A DNA stretch of 64,000 nt from Lewinellaceae bacterium (lineage in GTDB: Bacteria > Bacteroidota > Bacteroidia > Chitinophagales > Saprospiraceae): contig JADJYW010000015.1 in the NCBI GenBank assembly GCA_016719605.1, positions 265,373 through 329,372 on the forward strand, given 5' to 3'. Position numbers and translations under genes: made by a program. The notes below the pieces were generated by a model. The model was not told the origin of the DNA and ran no database searches. It saw nothing but the letters and a program-made list of their open reading frames with translations. Positions 31,835 to 41,900 of this stretch are shown here, piece after piece; the stretch's first letter is position 1; every line of letters begins with the position of its first letter.

Positions 31835-33241
31835 TTATTGCCGGATCAATTTCACTGTCTTCCATTTCTCACCTGTTTTCCGGATTTTCAGTACATAAAA
31901 ACCGGCGGGCAGGTCGCCTGTCCAGAGGGCTTCGCTGCCCTGGAGCGTGGTGCTGCGCAAGCGTTTGCCGGCCGCATTGGCGATTTGTACCTGCACCTTG
32001 TCTGTTGCGTTGACGCCGGAAATACGCACCCACGAACCGGCGGGATTGGGGAAAACCCCCAGTGGTTCCTCCGGCGCAGGCGAACCGGTGGACGAGACTG
32101 CGCCGGCAAACAGCCAGACGTATGCCGCCGGAAACTCGCGGCGCCAGAACCACTCGGAATGCTGCCCGTCGGACGGCACCGTTATGTATTTTTCATTGTT
32201 GAAAAAACCGGCCGTGTCCATGGCATTGGCTACAACCTGCATGTTTTGCGCCACAGAGGCCGGCTCCTGACCGCCGGCAAGGAAGTACACCCGCGCCTCA
32301 CCCTCCCGGGGGTGGCCGGCAACATGTGTGGCCGGTTCGCTCCCCCCAAACCAGAACGCCGGAGACAGAATACCCGCCCGGGAAAACACGTCCTGTCGCT
32401 CCGAAAAAGCATACATCGAAATAAGGCCACCCATGCTGCTACCCATGATGCCCGTGGTGGTGCGGCCCGGCAGCGTGCGGAAGGTGGAATCAATGTGCGG
32501 TTTCAGAGTACTCGCAATAAACTCCACATATTCGTCGCCCTGACCACCTGCATTGTACTGAAGATTCACCCAGGGCGAGTATTCGTTGAGGCGCTCGCCG
32601 CCGCCGTTGTCAATGCCCACCACAATGCAGCCGTGGTCGCCCTGCTGGTGCAGGGTGTTGAGGGATTCGTCTACCTCCCACTCGCCGGAAAAACTGGTGG
32701 CGGCATCAAACAGGTTCTGGGCATCGTGCATGTACAGCACGGGGTATTTTTTGGAGGTCGTGTGGTAATCGGGCGGCAGGTAAATCCAGATGCGGCGGTT
32801 CCGGTTGAGCTGCGGCATATAAAAGTTGTTGGACAATAAACTGACGTTGGGCGCAGCGGTGGAGTTGCTGCCGCCGAGGTCTTCCCAGGAGAGGATGCTG
32901 AGCGTCACCGTGGTCGGCTGGCCGCTATAAGTCAGTGTGCGGTCGGGCAGGTAGCCGCCGTTGGCATTGCCTTCCACCGTGGCCCAACTCCCACGGGTGA
33001 ATTTGAATTTTACCTCGCCGGCCGGCGGGTTCAGGGTGATGCTATACCCGCCCGCCGGCAGCGGCATCAGGATGGTACCCGGGTCGCCGGCCGTCCAGTT
33101 GTTGAAGGTGCCGACGGCGTGGATGTTGGCGCCGGCCGGTGTATTGGCGGGTATGGTGGTGACCTGGAGGGTCAGTTGGCTGTACGCTGGTAAACAAGCG
33201 AAGAGCAAGGCCAGAATCGAAAATGAACATGTTTTTTGCAT
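31835..33241 (-). CDS. T9SS-exported esterase, alpha/beta hydrolase (esterase D type)
   Basis: 468 residues from ATG 33241 (MQKTCSFSILALLFACLPAYS, signal peptide). Residues ~22-120 are an E-set/CBM-like beta-sandwich (GTFNNWTAGDPGTILMPLPAG, as in starch- or glycogen-binding modules). Residues ~135-375 are the hydrolase: YPVLYMHDAQNLFD, nucleophile Ser269 in GSSMGG and probable catalytic His361 in SDGQHSEWFW. Residues ~392-468 are a T9SS type A sorting domain (LGVFPNPAGSWVRI ... LPAGFYVLKIRKTG). It should act at the cell surface or outside on esters, possibly of polysaccharides such as feruloyl or acetyl groups; the substrate is inferred only from the family. Same strand as ligA. Confidence 0.9.
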   Translation of the reverse strand: MQKTCSFSILALLFACLPAYSQLTLQVTTIPANTPAGANIHAVGTFNNWTAGDPGTILMPLPAGGYSITLNPPAGEVKFKFTRGSWATVEGNANGGYLPDRTLTYSGQPTTVTLSILSWEDLGGSNSTAAPNVSLLSNNFYMPQLNRNRRIWIYLPPDYHTTSKKYPVLYMHDAQNLFDAATSFSGEWEVDESLNTLHQQGDHGCIVVGIDNGGGERLNEYSPWVNLQYNAGGQGDEYVEFIASTLKPHIDSTFRTLPGRTTTGIMGSSMGGLISMYAFSERQDVFSRAGILSPAFWFGGSEPATHVAGHPREGEARVYFLAGGQEPASVAQNMQVVANAMDTAGFFNNEKYITVPSDGQHSEWFWRREFPAAYVWLFAGAVSSTGSPAPEEPLGVFPNPAGSWVRISGVNATDKVQVQIANAAGKRLRSTTLQGSEALWTGDLPAGFYVLKIRKTGEKWKTVKLIRQ

Positions 33242-33337
33242 GGCAAAAACCTGAATTTTGGTAGGTGTGAAATCGGTTTGAATGGCGGCAAAGGTCGGCA
33301 AAGTTTCAGGAGGAAAGGCTATCGGTCGGATTTCTGC

Positions 33338-34318
33338 TCACACCAGCCCTTCCCGCACCAGATCGTGCAGGTGTACCATGCCGACGTAGCGCCCGCCGTC
33401 AAGCACCAGCAACTGGGAAATCGAATGCCCGCGCAGGAGGGCCAGCGCGTGTACGGCCAGGGCATCCGGGGCAATAGATTTGGGTGCGGGCGACATAATC
33501 TGGCCGGCAGTCAAGCTGCTGATATCGGTGTTTTTTTGAAGCATACGCCGCAGGTCGCCGTCGGTGACGATGCCCAGCAGGCGGCCGGATGGATCGAGCA
33601 CGGCCGTAGCGCCGAGGCGTTTGGACGAAATTTCGAGGATTACCTCGCGCAGGGTTGCTTCGGGCGACACGGCGGGGCGTTCGTTGAGGGCGCAGAGTTC
33701 GTGTACGCGCAGGTAGAGTTGTTTGCCGAGCGCGCCGCCGGGGTGAAATTTGGCAAAATCGGCGGAAGAAAACCCGCGCAGCAGGAGCAGCGACATGGCG
33801 AGCGCGTCGCCCAGGGCCATTTGGGCCGTGGTGCTCACGGTGGGCGCCAGGTTGTTGGGGTCGGCTTCCTGTTCCACGGGGGTCCAGAGCACAAAATTTG
33901 CCTGGCGGGCCAGGGTACTTTCGCGGTTGGCGGTCATGGCAATCAGGCAGTTTCCGAAATTTTTGACGAGCGGCGCCAGCACTTTCACCTCGGCGGTTTC
34001 GCCGCTTTTGGACAAACACACGACCACATCGCCGGGCTGCACCATGCCGAGGTCGCCGTGGATAGCATCGGCAGCGTGCATAAACAGGGCGGGTTGGCCC
34101 GTGGAGTTGAGCGTAGCCGCGATTTTTTGGGCCACAATGGCACTTTTCCCGATACCGGTGAGCACGACCCGGCCCGTGCTGCGGTGGATGGTTTCGACAC
34201 AGGCCAGAAAATCGGTCGTGTCGTCAAGGCTGTCGGCTAAGGCGTGCAGGGCCTCCGCTTCGATACGAATAGTGCGTTGGGCAGCGGCAAGCGGGGTATC
34301 CGGTTCGGTGTTTTCCAC
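33338..34318 (-). CDS. kdsD: Arabinose-5-phosphate isomerase (KpsF/GutQ family)
   Basis: Interconverts ribulose-5-phosphate and arabinose-5-phosphate, the first step to Kdo of lipopolysaccharide. A SIS domain (GRVVLTGIGKSAIVAQKIAA, then SKSGETAEV and FHPGGALGK) is followed by two CBS domains (about residues 195-326). The frame is open to an ATG at 34447, but a TACTTTTG box (34348-34341) lies between, and GTG at 34318 gives the normal ~326-residue length, so GTG is preferred. The divergent gene is an OstA/LptA-like LPS transport protein, which fits an envelope locus. Confidence 0.9.
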   Translation of the reverse strand: MENTEPDTPLAAAQRTIRIEAEALHALADSLDDTTDFLACVETIHRSTGRVVLTGIGKSAIVAQKIAATLNSTGQPALFMHAADAIHGDLGMVQPGDVVVCLSKSGETAEVKVLAPLVKNFGNCLIAMTANRESTLARQANFVLWTPVEQEADPNNLAPTVSTTAQMALGDALAMSLLLLRGFSSADFAKFHPGGALGKQLYLRVHELCALNERPAVSPEATLREVILEISSKRLGATAVLDPSGRLLGIVTDGDLRRMLQKNTDISSLTAGQIMSPAPKSIAPDALAVHALALLRGHSISQLLVLDGGRYVGMVHLHDLVREGLV

Positions 34319-34776
34319 GTCTTTATTTAAAATTTGTGCGCAAAAGTAGGGCTTGAGGGCGGCTTGTGTCGCTTTTTTCACGTCGGAAGCGCAGTGTTTC
34401 CGGCGGTACCCAGGCAGCGTTTTCGGGAGTTGAAAAGTTTTCGTCACCTTCGCCCGCTGCTACGAATGCGCTGCGCGGCAAATTCCGGCGCCGGCCCTCC
34501 AAAAAACAGGTTCTTCGTGACTTTGTGTGGGTAATTCAATATAGTTGTCGGCCTTCTTTTGCCCCGAAGGGGCAGTATGTTTATAGCAGCAGTATACGAA
34601 TCGTTTTTGAACCCCGAAGGGGTTTATGTTTTGAATAAACATTTGACATACAACTCCTTCGGGGTTTTTGGCCTAAACAAACACAAAGAACACATCAAAC
34701 AACTATTCATGGCACCCACATGGAGCCACGAAGAACCCAAAAAAACACATCCATCAACCTCGAACACAAACAAATC
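34319..34776. other. Intergenic region with CCCCGAAGGGG palindromes
   Basis: Between kdsD and the divergent OstA-like gene. It holds the kdsD promoter box, then CCCCGAAGGGG at 34562-34572 and 34612-34622 and an inverted relative (ctccttcggggttttt, 34654-34669). The latter pair with 34610-34624 to form a large imperfect hairpin. No credible ORF. Confidence 0.6.
34341..34348 (-). promoter_or_regulatory. Possible -7 promoter box for kdsD (TACTTTTG)
   Basis: Matches TAnnTTTG, 23 bases before the GTG at 34318. It helps decide the kdsD start. Confidence 0.45.
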
Positions 34777-36624
34777 ATGCGATTTCTCCCGATATATCTT
34801 TTGCTCGGCGTACTGCTCGCGGCGCCGGCGGCGCTTTGTGCCCAAATCAACGTCCCACCGCCACCGCAGGACACCTCCAGCAAGATCAAGGTGGAATCTT
34901 CGATCACCGGCGAGTACTTCCTGCGCGACGGGCGCTACATGCAAAAACTCAGCGGCAAGGTGCGCCTGCGCCAGGAGAATACCCTCGTTTTTTGCGACAC
35001 CGCAATCATTGACGGCGATGATGCCCGCCTGATCGGAAACGTGCTCATTGATCAGGGTGATTCCACACGCGTGTACGGCGATTCGGCTTTTTACTTCGGA
35101 AATACCCGCGAAAGCGACCTCTTCGGCGAGGTGGTACTCATCAACGGCCGGCAGGAACTGTTCACCAACCGCCTGCACTACAACCTCGACACCAAGGTGG
35201 CTACCTATACCGAAGGCGCCACGCTCACCAACGGCAAGAGCCAACTTACCAGCACCCGGGGCTACTACCATGTAGATGAAAAAATGGTCTATTTTAAAGG
35301 CGACGTGCTGGCTACCGACCCGGAATTTACCCTGCGTACCGACACCATGGCGTTCAACACCGAAACCCAGATGGTGCGTTTCCTCGCCCCGACGAGCATC
35401 GTCCAGCAGGGCAGCCGGGTGTATTGCGAAAGCGGTTTTTACGACATTGAAAACAACTTCGCTGTATTCGACGGAAACCCGCAGTACGAGCGCGACGGCC
35501 AGCGCGGGCGCTCTGGTAAAATGCGCTACGATGGCGCCTCCAAAGAGTATATCCTCGAAGGCAACGCCCACATCGAGGAACCCGCTGCCGGCCGAATCGT
35601 GGATGCCGACGTGATCCGATACAACACCGAAACCGAAAAAGCCGTGTTCATCGGAAACGTGGACTACCGCGACAGCGCCCAGACCATCACCGGCCACGAG
35701 GTGCGCTACGACAGCCGAAATAAACAGTACCAACTCCGCGGTCGCGGCCGTATCAGCGACCCGCCCAATATCATTGAGGCCGACTCCATCAGTTTCAACA
35801 ACGAACTCGGAAACGGCCTCGCGCTCGGAAACGTCATCTGGCTGGACACCGCCGGCGACTATACCCTGCTGGCCCATCGCATGGACTACAACAAAACGTC
35901 CGACTACCTGCATGCATACGGGGCATTTGGCGACGCGGGCGACAACGGGCGGCCGCTGATGAAATCGCTCATAGACAACGATACGCTGTACATGAGCGCC
36001 GACACGCTCACCTCCTTCAAACCCGATTCCACCAGCGACGGGCGCCTGCTGCTGGCCTACCGGGATGTGCGTATTTTCAAAAGCAACCTGCAAGCGGTGT
36101 GCGATTCGCTGACCTACAACTCCGCCGACAGCCTGTTTCATTTTTTCAAAGTAGATACCTTGCCCCTGATCTGGTCCGACACCTCGCAGTTTTCGGCCGA
36201 CACGATCATGCTGAGCATGCGCGACAACAAAGTGGATCAAATCTGGCTGCGCCAAAACGCGCTGGTTATCAATTCGGACGACGGGCGGATGTTCAACCAG
36301 ATCAAAGGCCGCAACAACACCGTTTTTTTTGCCGGCAACGAAGCCCGCGAGATGCTCGTGGAAGGCAACGCCCAGGCTATCTATTACGCGCTGGACGACA
36401 ACAAAGCCTACGTCGGTGTGAACGAAACGGCGTGCTCCGAGATGCGCCTCTACTTTGAAAACAACTCGGTGTCGGGCATCAAATTCTACGCCGAACCTAA
36501 GGGCAAGTTCCTGCCCATGAAACAGGCGGGCGTCACGGAGAGCAAAAAACTGGAAGGATTTTTTTGGGAAAAAGAGCGGCGGCCGCGGTCGGTGGCGGCG
36601 TTGCTGGGGTTACGGGAAAAATAG
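34777..36624 (+). CDS. OstA/LptA-like LPS transport protein
   Basis: 615 residues from ATG 34777. MRFLPIYLLLGVLLAAPAALCAQ is a signal peptide. The mature protein is a long run of beta-strand repeats of the OstA/LptA jellyroll type: YMQKLSGKVRLRQENTLVFCDTAIIDG, DDARLIGNVLIDQGDSTRVYGDSAF and similar units recur roughly every 25-45 residues with the pattern G-N-V/D-A-x-Y. Such proteins bridge the periplasm or outer membrane and carry lipopolysaccharide. The size exceeds E. coli LptA (~185) and matches the long form of this phylum. It is divergent from kdsD, which makes an LPS precursor, supporting the role. It ends in RRPRSVAALLGLREK. Confidence 0.85.
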   Translation: MRFLPIYLLLGVLLAAPAALCAQINVPPPPQDTSSKIKVESSITGEYFLRDGRYMQKLSGKVRLRQENTLVFCDTAIIDGDDARLIGNVLIDQGDSTRVYGDSAFYFGNTRESDLFGEVVLINGRQELFTNRLHYNLDTKVATYTEGATLTNGKSQLTSTRGYYHVDEKMVYFKGDVLATDPEFTLRTDTMAFNTETQMVRFLAPTSIVQQGSRVYCESGFYDIENNFAVFDGNPQYERDGQRGRSGKMRYDGASKEYILEGNAHIEEPAAGRIVDADVIRYNTETEKAVFIGNVDYRDSAQTITGHEVRYDSRNKQYQLRGRGRISDPPNIIEADSISFNNELGNGLALGNVIWLDTAGDYTLLAHRMDYNKTSDYLHAYGAFGDAGDNGRPLMKSLIDNDTLYMSADTLTSFKPDSTSDGRLLLAYRDVRIFKSNLQAVCDSLTYNSADSLFHFFKVDTLPLIWSDTSQFSADTIMLSMRDNKVDQIWLRQNALVINSDDGRMFNQIKGRNNTVFFAGNEAREMLVEGNAQAIYYALDDNKAYVGVNETACSEMRLYFENNSVSGIKFYAEPKGKFLPMKQAGVTESKKLEGFFWEKERRPRSVAALLGLREK

Positions 36625-36659
36625 AGGGTGTCTCGTAAGTCCGCACCATAATTGCGAAG

Positions 36660-36762
36660 TTGACAGGCGAATCCATTTTTGACAGGATGAAAAGGATTTA
36701 CAGGATTTTCGGCGGCGGAGCCGCCTCATTTATCCTGTAAATCTTGTAAATCCTGTCTAAAA
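36660..36762. repeat. Palindromic repeat of GGATTTACAGGAT type
   Basis: tgacaggatgaaaaggattt with acaggatttt, a GGCGGCGGAGCCGCC centre (about 36709-36723), and the complement atttatcctgtaaatcttgt plus aaatcctgtct. It forms a long imperfect hairpin in the gap between the convergent OstA-like and cysS genes and may terminate either. I see no gene in the 260-bp gap. Confidence 0.75.
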
Positions 36763-36884
36763 AAATCAATTCCAGTCAAAGTCATGCTTTTGAGACAGCC
36801 TCTGCGGATACAAATACTGCTGGAAATCAACAAACAATAGCCGGATATTAGCCACATCGCCACAAACCTCTTTCGCATCCCCGC

Positions 36885-38393
36885 TCACCCTTTTCCCCAC
36901 GTCGTTCCTTCTTTGCCGTCCTTCACCGCAATGCCCACAGCGGCGAGGCCGTCGCGGATTTTGTCGCTGGTACCCCAGTCTTTTTGGGTACGGGCATTGG
37001 CGCGAATGTCGAGGATGAGTGCCATCAGGCCGTCCACGGTACCGTCGTCTCCGGCGGCGGCACTTTCGTCCTGCAGGCCGAAGATGTCGAAAATGAAGGC
37101 ATTGAACACCGTTTTCAGGCGCTCGAGCACCCACGGGGATACTTCGGCGGCGTCGAGTTGTTTGTTGGCTAATTTGTGTGCGTAGCTGCCCAGTTCATTC
37201 AGGCTGGCTAAAGCAATTGCGGTGTTAAAATCGTCGTCCATACCTCCGTAGGCGTCCTCGATGAGCGCGAGAATAGCGCGGTCGGTATCGCTTTCGGAGC
37301 CGTCGTAGGCGGTGGTGTCGGCGGGCAGGTTCTGTAGGATTTTGTTGGTCTCCATCAATTTGCGGTAGCCTTTTTCAGCGGCGAGCAGGGCCTCGTCGGT
37401 GATGTCGAGTTGGCTGCCATAGTGCGCCTGGAGCATGTAAAACCGCAACATCATGGGTGTGTACGCCTTGCTGATGAATGGGCTGTCGCCGGTGAACATC
37501 TGCACGGGCGTGATGAAATTGCCCTCCGACTTGCTCATTTTTTTGCCTTCGAGCAACAGCATGTTGGTGTGCAACCAAAACTGCGCGGGTGCGCAGCCGC
37601 AGGCGCCGTGGTTTTGGGCGATCTCGTTTTCGTGGTGCGGAAATTTGAGGTCGTTGCCGCCGCCGTGGATGTCGAAGGTTTGGCCGAGGTACTTGGTGCT
37701 CATGGCCGAGCATTCGAGGTGCCAGCCGGGGAAACCCACCGACCAGGGGCTTTTCCAGACCATGATGTCGCCCGGGCGGGCTTTCATCCAGATCGCGAAG
37801 TCGGCAGGGTCGTTCTTTTCGTCCTGGCTTTTGAGGTTGTCGCGGCTTTCGGCGAGCAGGTCGTCCAGCACACGACCGGAGAGGTGGCCGTACACGCCAG
37901 GGTTCTCCTGGTCGAATTTGCGCACATTGAAGTACACCGAACCGTTGCGCTCGTAGCCGTAGCCGCGCTGGAGGATATCCTGTACCATTTCGATCTGCTC
38001 CGGGATGTGCCCCGTGGCGCGCGGTTCGATGCTCGGCGACAGGGTGTTGAATACGCGCATCATCTCGTGGAAACCTACGGTGTATTTCTGCGCCACCTCC
38101 ATCGGTTCGAGTTGGGCAACGCGGGCGCCTTTGGCCATGCGGTCTTCGCCGTCGTCGGTCAGGTGGCCCACATCGGTGATGTTGCGCACATAGCGCACCT
38201 GATACCCGAGATGCAGCAGATAGCGGTAGATAATGTCGAAACTGACGAACGTGCGGCAGTTGCCGAGGTGGACATCGTAGTACACGGTAGGGCCGCATAC
38301 ATACATGCCGACATGGCCTTCATGCAGGGGCTGGAAAACTTCTTTTTTGCCGGAGAGGCTGTTGTAAAGTTTGAGGGAGCGTGCTGTGTTCAT
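36885..38393 (-). CDS. cysS: Cysteinyl-tRNA synthetase
   Basis: Class I synthetase that charges tRNA-Cys. 502 residues. Seen: zinc ligand Cys33 in YVCGPTVYYD, the HIGH-type motif HLGN (42-45), further zinc ligands in HLECSAMS (Cys228) and HHENEIAQ, and KMSKS (285-289). The C-terminal anticodon-binding helical part reaches LGWGTSDKIRDGLAAVGI-like sequence. A TACCTTTG box (38406-38399) lies only 6 bases before the ATG, suggesting a leaderless or nearly leaderless transcript. A second box, TACTTTTG, occurs at 38476-38469. The assignment is firm. Confidence 0.98.
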   Translation of the reverse strand: MNTARSLKLYNSLSGKKEVFQPLHEGHVGMYVCGPTVYYDVHLGNCRTFVSFDIIYRYLLHLGYQVRYVRNITDVGHLTDDGEDRMAKGARVAQLEPMEVAQKYTVGFHEMMRVFNTLSPSIEPRATGHIPEQIEMVQDILQRGYGYERNGSVYFNVRKFDQENPGVYGHLSGRVLDDLLAESRDNLKSQDEKNDPADFAIWMKARPGDIMVWKSPWSVGFPGWHLECSAMSTKYLGQTFDIHGGGNDLKFPHHENEIAQNHGACGCAPAQFWLHTNMLLLEGKKMSKSEGNFITPVQMFTGDSPFISKAYTPMMLRFYMLQAHYGSQLDITDEALLAAEKGYRKLMETNKILQNLPADTTAYDGSESDTDRAILALIEDAYGGMDDDFNTAIALASLNELGSYAHKLANKQLDAAEVSPWVLERLKTVFNAFIFDIFGLQDESAAAGDDGTVDGLMALILDIRANARTQKDWGTSDKIRDGLAAVGIAVKDGKEGTTWGKG

Positions 38394-38398
38394 GGGCG

Positions 38399-38406
38399 CA
38401 AAGGTA
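38399..38406 (-). promoter_or_regulatory. -7 promoter box immediately before cysS (TACCTTTG)
   Basis: Matches TAnnTTTG and ends 5 bases before the start codon, so a transcript begun here would have almost no 5' leader. Confidence 0.45.
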
Positions 38407-38407
38407 A

Positions 38408-38466
38408 TTAGGTTGGAGGGTTTCTGGTTGGAAGGTTAGAAGGTTGGAGGGTTTCTGGTTGGAGGG
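38408..38466. repeat. GGTTGGAGGG/GGTTAGAAGG-family repeat
   Basis: Iterations of ggttggagggtttct and ggttagaagg upstream of cysS, related to the repeats at 5088, 31743, 49690 and 57168. Confidence 0.75.
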
Positions 38467-38476
38467 CAGGCAAAAG

Positions 38477-38923
38477 TACTGAAAATGCGGAGCGCTCATA
38501 GCCATCTGAACAGGCTCCGATGGCCCGCCGATATGGAGGAACACGCCCGGATTTTTTTAAAGGGGGCCTTCCGGCCTGATTTGACAAAAGTTCTGTGCTG
38601 TCGCCACAAAAACAAACACTTTTCCTTAAATTTTTCCTGATGCCGCGCACATATTTTGCCGTCGGCGATTTACCTTCGCGACACTAATCTTCCGCAAGCG
38701 CGCACGCTTCCGCCCGCTGCACTCATCCCGCCCAATAATTCCTGCACATCCTGCTACCGAAACGAGCCTGTCTCTCTGCGAGATAGCGTATTGCTTTTGC
38801 TACCTGCTCATACGCTTCATTTCTATAGTACCTGTAAAACCTGGAATTCCCCTTGCATGTGCTTGCAAAGGGAGTGTTGACTTACGTATACTACACCTTC
38901 CCTTGAATAAAAATTCTTGAAAA
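38477..38923. other. Intergenic region upstream of the giant gene
   Basis: No credible gene. It includes one 34-bp copy (38687-38720) of a dispersed repeat found again at 53870-53903. The promoter of the giant gene is not clear; an AT-rich stretch (38895-38920) precedes its ATG. Confidence 0.5.
38687..38720. repeat. 34-bp dispersed repeat, first copy
   Basis: Identical over 34 bp to 53870-53903. The two copies bracket the giant gene, the helical-protein gene and the T9SS gene in direct orientation. Confidence 0.85.
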
Positions 38924-41900
38924 ATGAAAAAAGCAATTTTGTCCCTACTGCTAACCTGTTTTTGCTATTCTCAACATGTTTGGGGACAATGCGGCCAGGC
39001 CCCGATGATCGGCCTGAATGCTACCTGGCAATACTACGGCATCGGCTTCGGCTGGTGGCAGTTTACGCCTACGGAGGATGGCGAAGTGAATTTTTGTTTT
39101 TTGGGCCTGAACTACCAGGTATATGACGACTGTGTCAACGGCACCCCCCTGAACCAGCTTGTGCCCGATCCGACAGGTATATATTGTGGAAGCACCTGGT
39201 GTGGTGATGAGTATGCAACCCGGCTGGAAGTCACTGCCGGCGATGCGATATGGATTAATATCACGGAACCATTCGGCGACCCCTGTGGCAGCGACGGTGT
39301 CGGCATGCGATTCCTGGGAAACGGAAACAACTGCGGCAATCCGGAACCCTTGGAGTGTGACAATGCCACCACGTTCAACATGGCTAATTTTTCCAATGAA
39401 CACGACGCCCACGATGTGAGCGACTGCGGCGGCGGTACAATTACAACTACCGGTCAAGACCGCGTGTTCGAACTCGTCATCAGCACCCCGACCGACATCA
39501 CCATCTACCTGAACTCGGACAAACCCAACCGGGATTTTCTCGGCGTGTTTCAGACGTGCTCGGGTTGTCCCTCGGCCTGTTTCCTGGATGATTGCGTCGG
39601 GTATTCCCAAACGACTTCGGGCGTGGAAAGTGTTGTCATTCCCAATGCATTCGGATCCTACTTGATTGTAGCCGACTGGTCGCCGATCAACCAATCTGAT
39701 TTTAACGGTGGTATTCAGTTCGAGATCAACCCGCAATGTACGATTCCCCCTTGTGCGGATGAAGTGAACTATAATTGCGCGGCGTTGCAATACCAGTTCA
39801 GTTCAGCATCTCCCAACGGGGATATTGAGTATTGTTTCGACCTGGACTTCGGGGGCAATCCCCCGACGATTACCTCCAACTGGATAACCGTAGATGGTGT
39901 CACGGTTGTGGCGCCAACAGCCAACCCGATTCAAAATTTTTGCTATACTTTTCCCGGGCCGGGTACTTATGTCGTGTGTTACAATGCCATACAGCCGGAC
40001 AGCTGCGCGTATCAGTGTTGCCGAATGATTGATGTCCTACAGGGTATTGACAGTACGATCAACTGCCTGCACGGCGACGACCTCAGCAACCAGCCCACTA
40101 AAGTCAAATGGATTAATGGCGACATTTTTTTGGCTGCCACCAATGGCGCTTCGGCCTCAACCACCAATACCTTCGCCACCTTCAGCCGCTACGATATACT
40201 GGGCAACCTCGTTTGGGCGGTGCAATTAGACTCGCCCAGTGTGATTACCGATTTTGTAGCCACCGAAGACAACGCCATCCTGCTCGTGGGGCGAACCCCG
40301 ATCATTTCGACCGGCGGAAATAATTTTACCGACAACCGCTCCGTGTTGGCAAAAATTGATCTCAATGGAACCCTCCTTTTTTGCAACACGATCAACAACA
40401 ACGGCCGGGAAACTTTTACCTCCATTGTTCGCCACCCCAATCCCGGAGCCGGAAATTCACCCTACTACATCCTGGGATTAGAGAATGAGACTCCCGGCGT
40501 TTTCAACACCCATGACAGAGTCATGTTGCTCAATGTGGACAACCTGGGTACGATCAACTGGAAACAGCTATACACAAACAGCGCTGGTTTCGACGATGAA
40601 TATGGCCGGAAAATGGTGCTGCTCAACAATGGCAACCTGTTGCTGCTCGGTAGCGGCAATGGCGGTACACCCCGGGGGTATCGTGTGGAGGTAAACAGCA
40701 GTGGAAGTATTGTGCACGACGACTCCGAGTTGAGTTTTTTCCTGTCTTTCCTGGACGCGATTTCCCTGCCCAACAATGAAATACTGCTTGCCGGCCGGTT
40801 GATGGGGCCGGCTGCCGGCATCGCCCGGTATGATGCCTATAATGCCCTGCGCTGGGGTTTGCGCCTGCCCAGCCAGATCGAACTGCTGGCCGTAGATCGC
40901 GATGACAACGGGCATATTTTTATACTTGGCATACAGACTATCGGCGGCATACAAACTCCCGTCATCACACAAATTACCGACAACGGCTCCTCGGCTACGG
41001 TGGACTGGATCCGACACTTCAACGACGGCTCGCTCAACAATACGACCCGCCTGGCGGCAAGTTTCGACGTGTTGGGCACCGGCAACATCGTGTATGCCGA
41101 AGGGCGGGCCAGCAATCAATACGGCTTTCTGCAGGAAGACCTGCTCCTCGTACTGACCGATCCGAACGACCCGAATTTCAACAACTGCTTTACCCAAACG
41201 CTGACGGATAATTCCATCTCGATTTCCCCCACACTGTCCGGGTTTACCACCACACTGATTACTCCGGCTATTCCCACAGCAAACGCATACTGCCTGACGC
41301 CCGCCTGGGCTTCCATGGATAATTGCGTGTGCGAAGACTGCTCGGCGCTGTTCACCGCCACCGTATCGGCATCGGAATGTTTTGGGTATACGTTCTCCAA
41401 TACGTCCACCGGATACGGCATCTCGTACGAGTGGGACTTTGGCGACGGCAACACGTCGACGGCAGAAAATCCTGCGCACATCTATGCCAACCCCGGCTCC
41501 TACAATGTGTGCCTGACGGTGAGCAACGGGGAGTGCTCGGATACCGAATGCGTGCTGGTTGAGATTGAGCCGCCATTTTTTTCCGCCAATTGTCAGGCGT
41601 TGCAATACCAGTTCAGTTCGGTCGCTCCCAACGGGGAAATTGAGTATTGCTTCGACCTGGATTTTGCGGGAAATCCCCCGGCGATTACCTCCAATTGGAT
41701 AACCGTGGATGGCGCCACCGTTGTGGCGCCAACAGCCAACCCGATTCAAAACTTTTGCTATAGTTTTCCGGGGCCGGGTACTTATGTCGTGTGTTACCAG
41801 GCCACATTGACCGACGGCTGCTCCTTCCAGTGTTGCCGGACGATTGACATTGAATATACGAGCAATACCCAAAACTGTGTGCATGGCAACAGTTCTGTAA

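Noticed and set aside
34624..36255. 543-residue minus-strand ORF opposite the OstA-like gene
   Set aside because: The plus strand has a signal peptide and OstA repeats; the minus frame follows the same codon phase and shows no domain.
38656..38880. 74-residue plus-strand ORF before the giant gene
   Set aside because: It overlaps the 34-bp dispersed repeat, has no domain, and its codon use is unlike real genes nearby.
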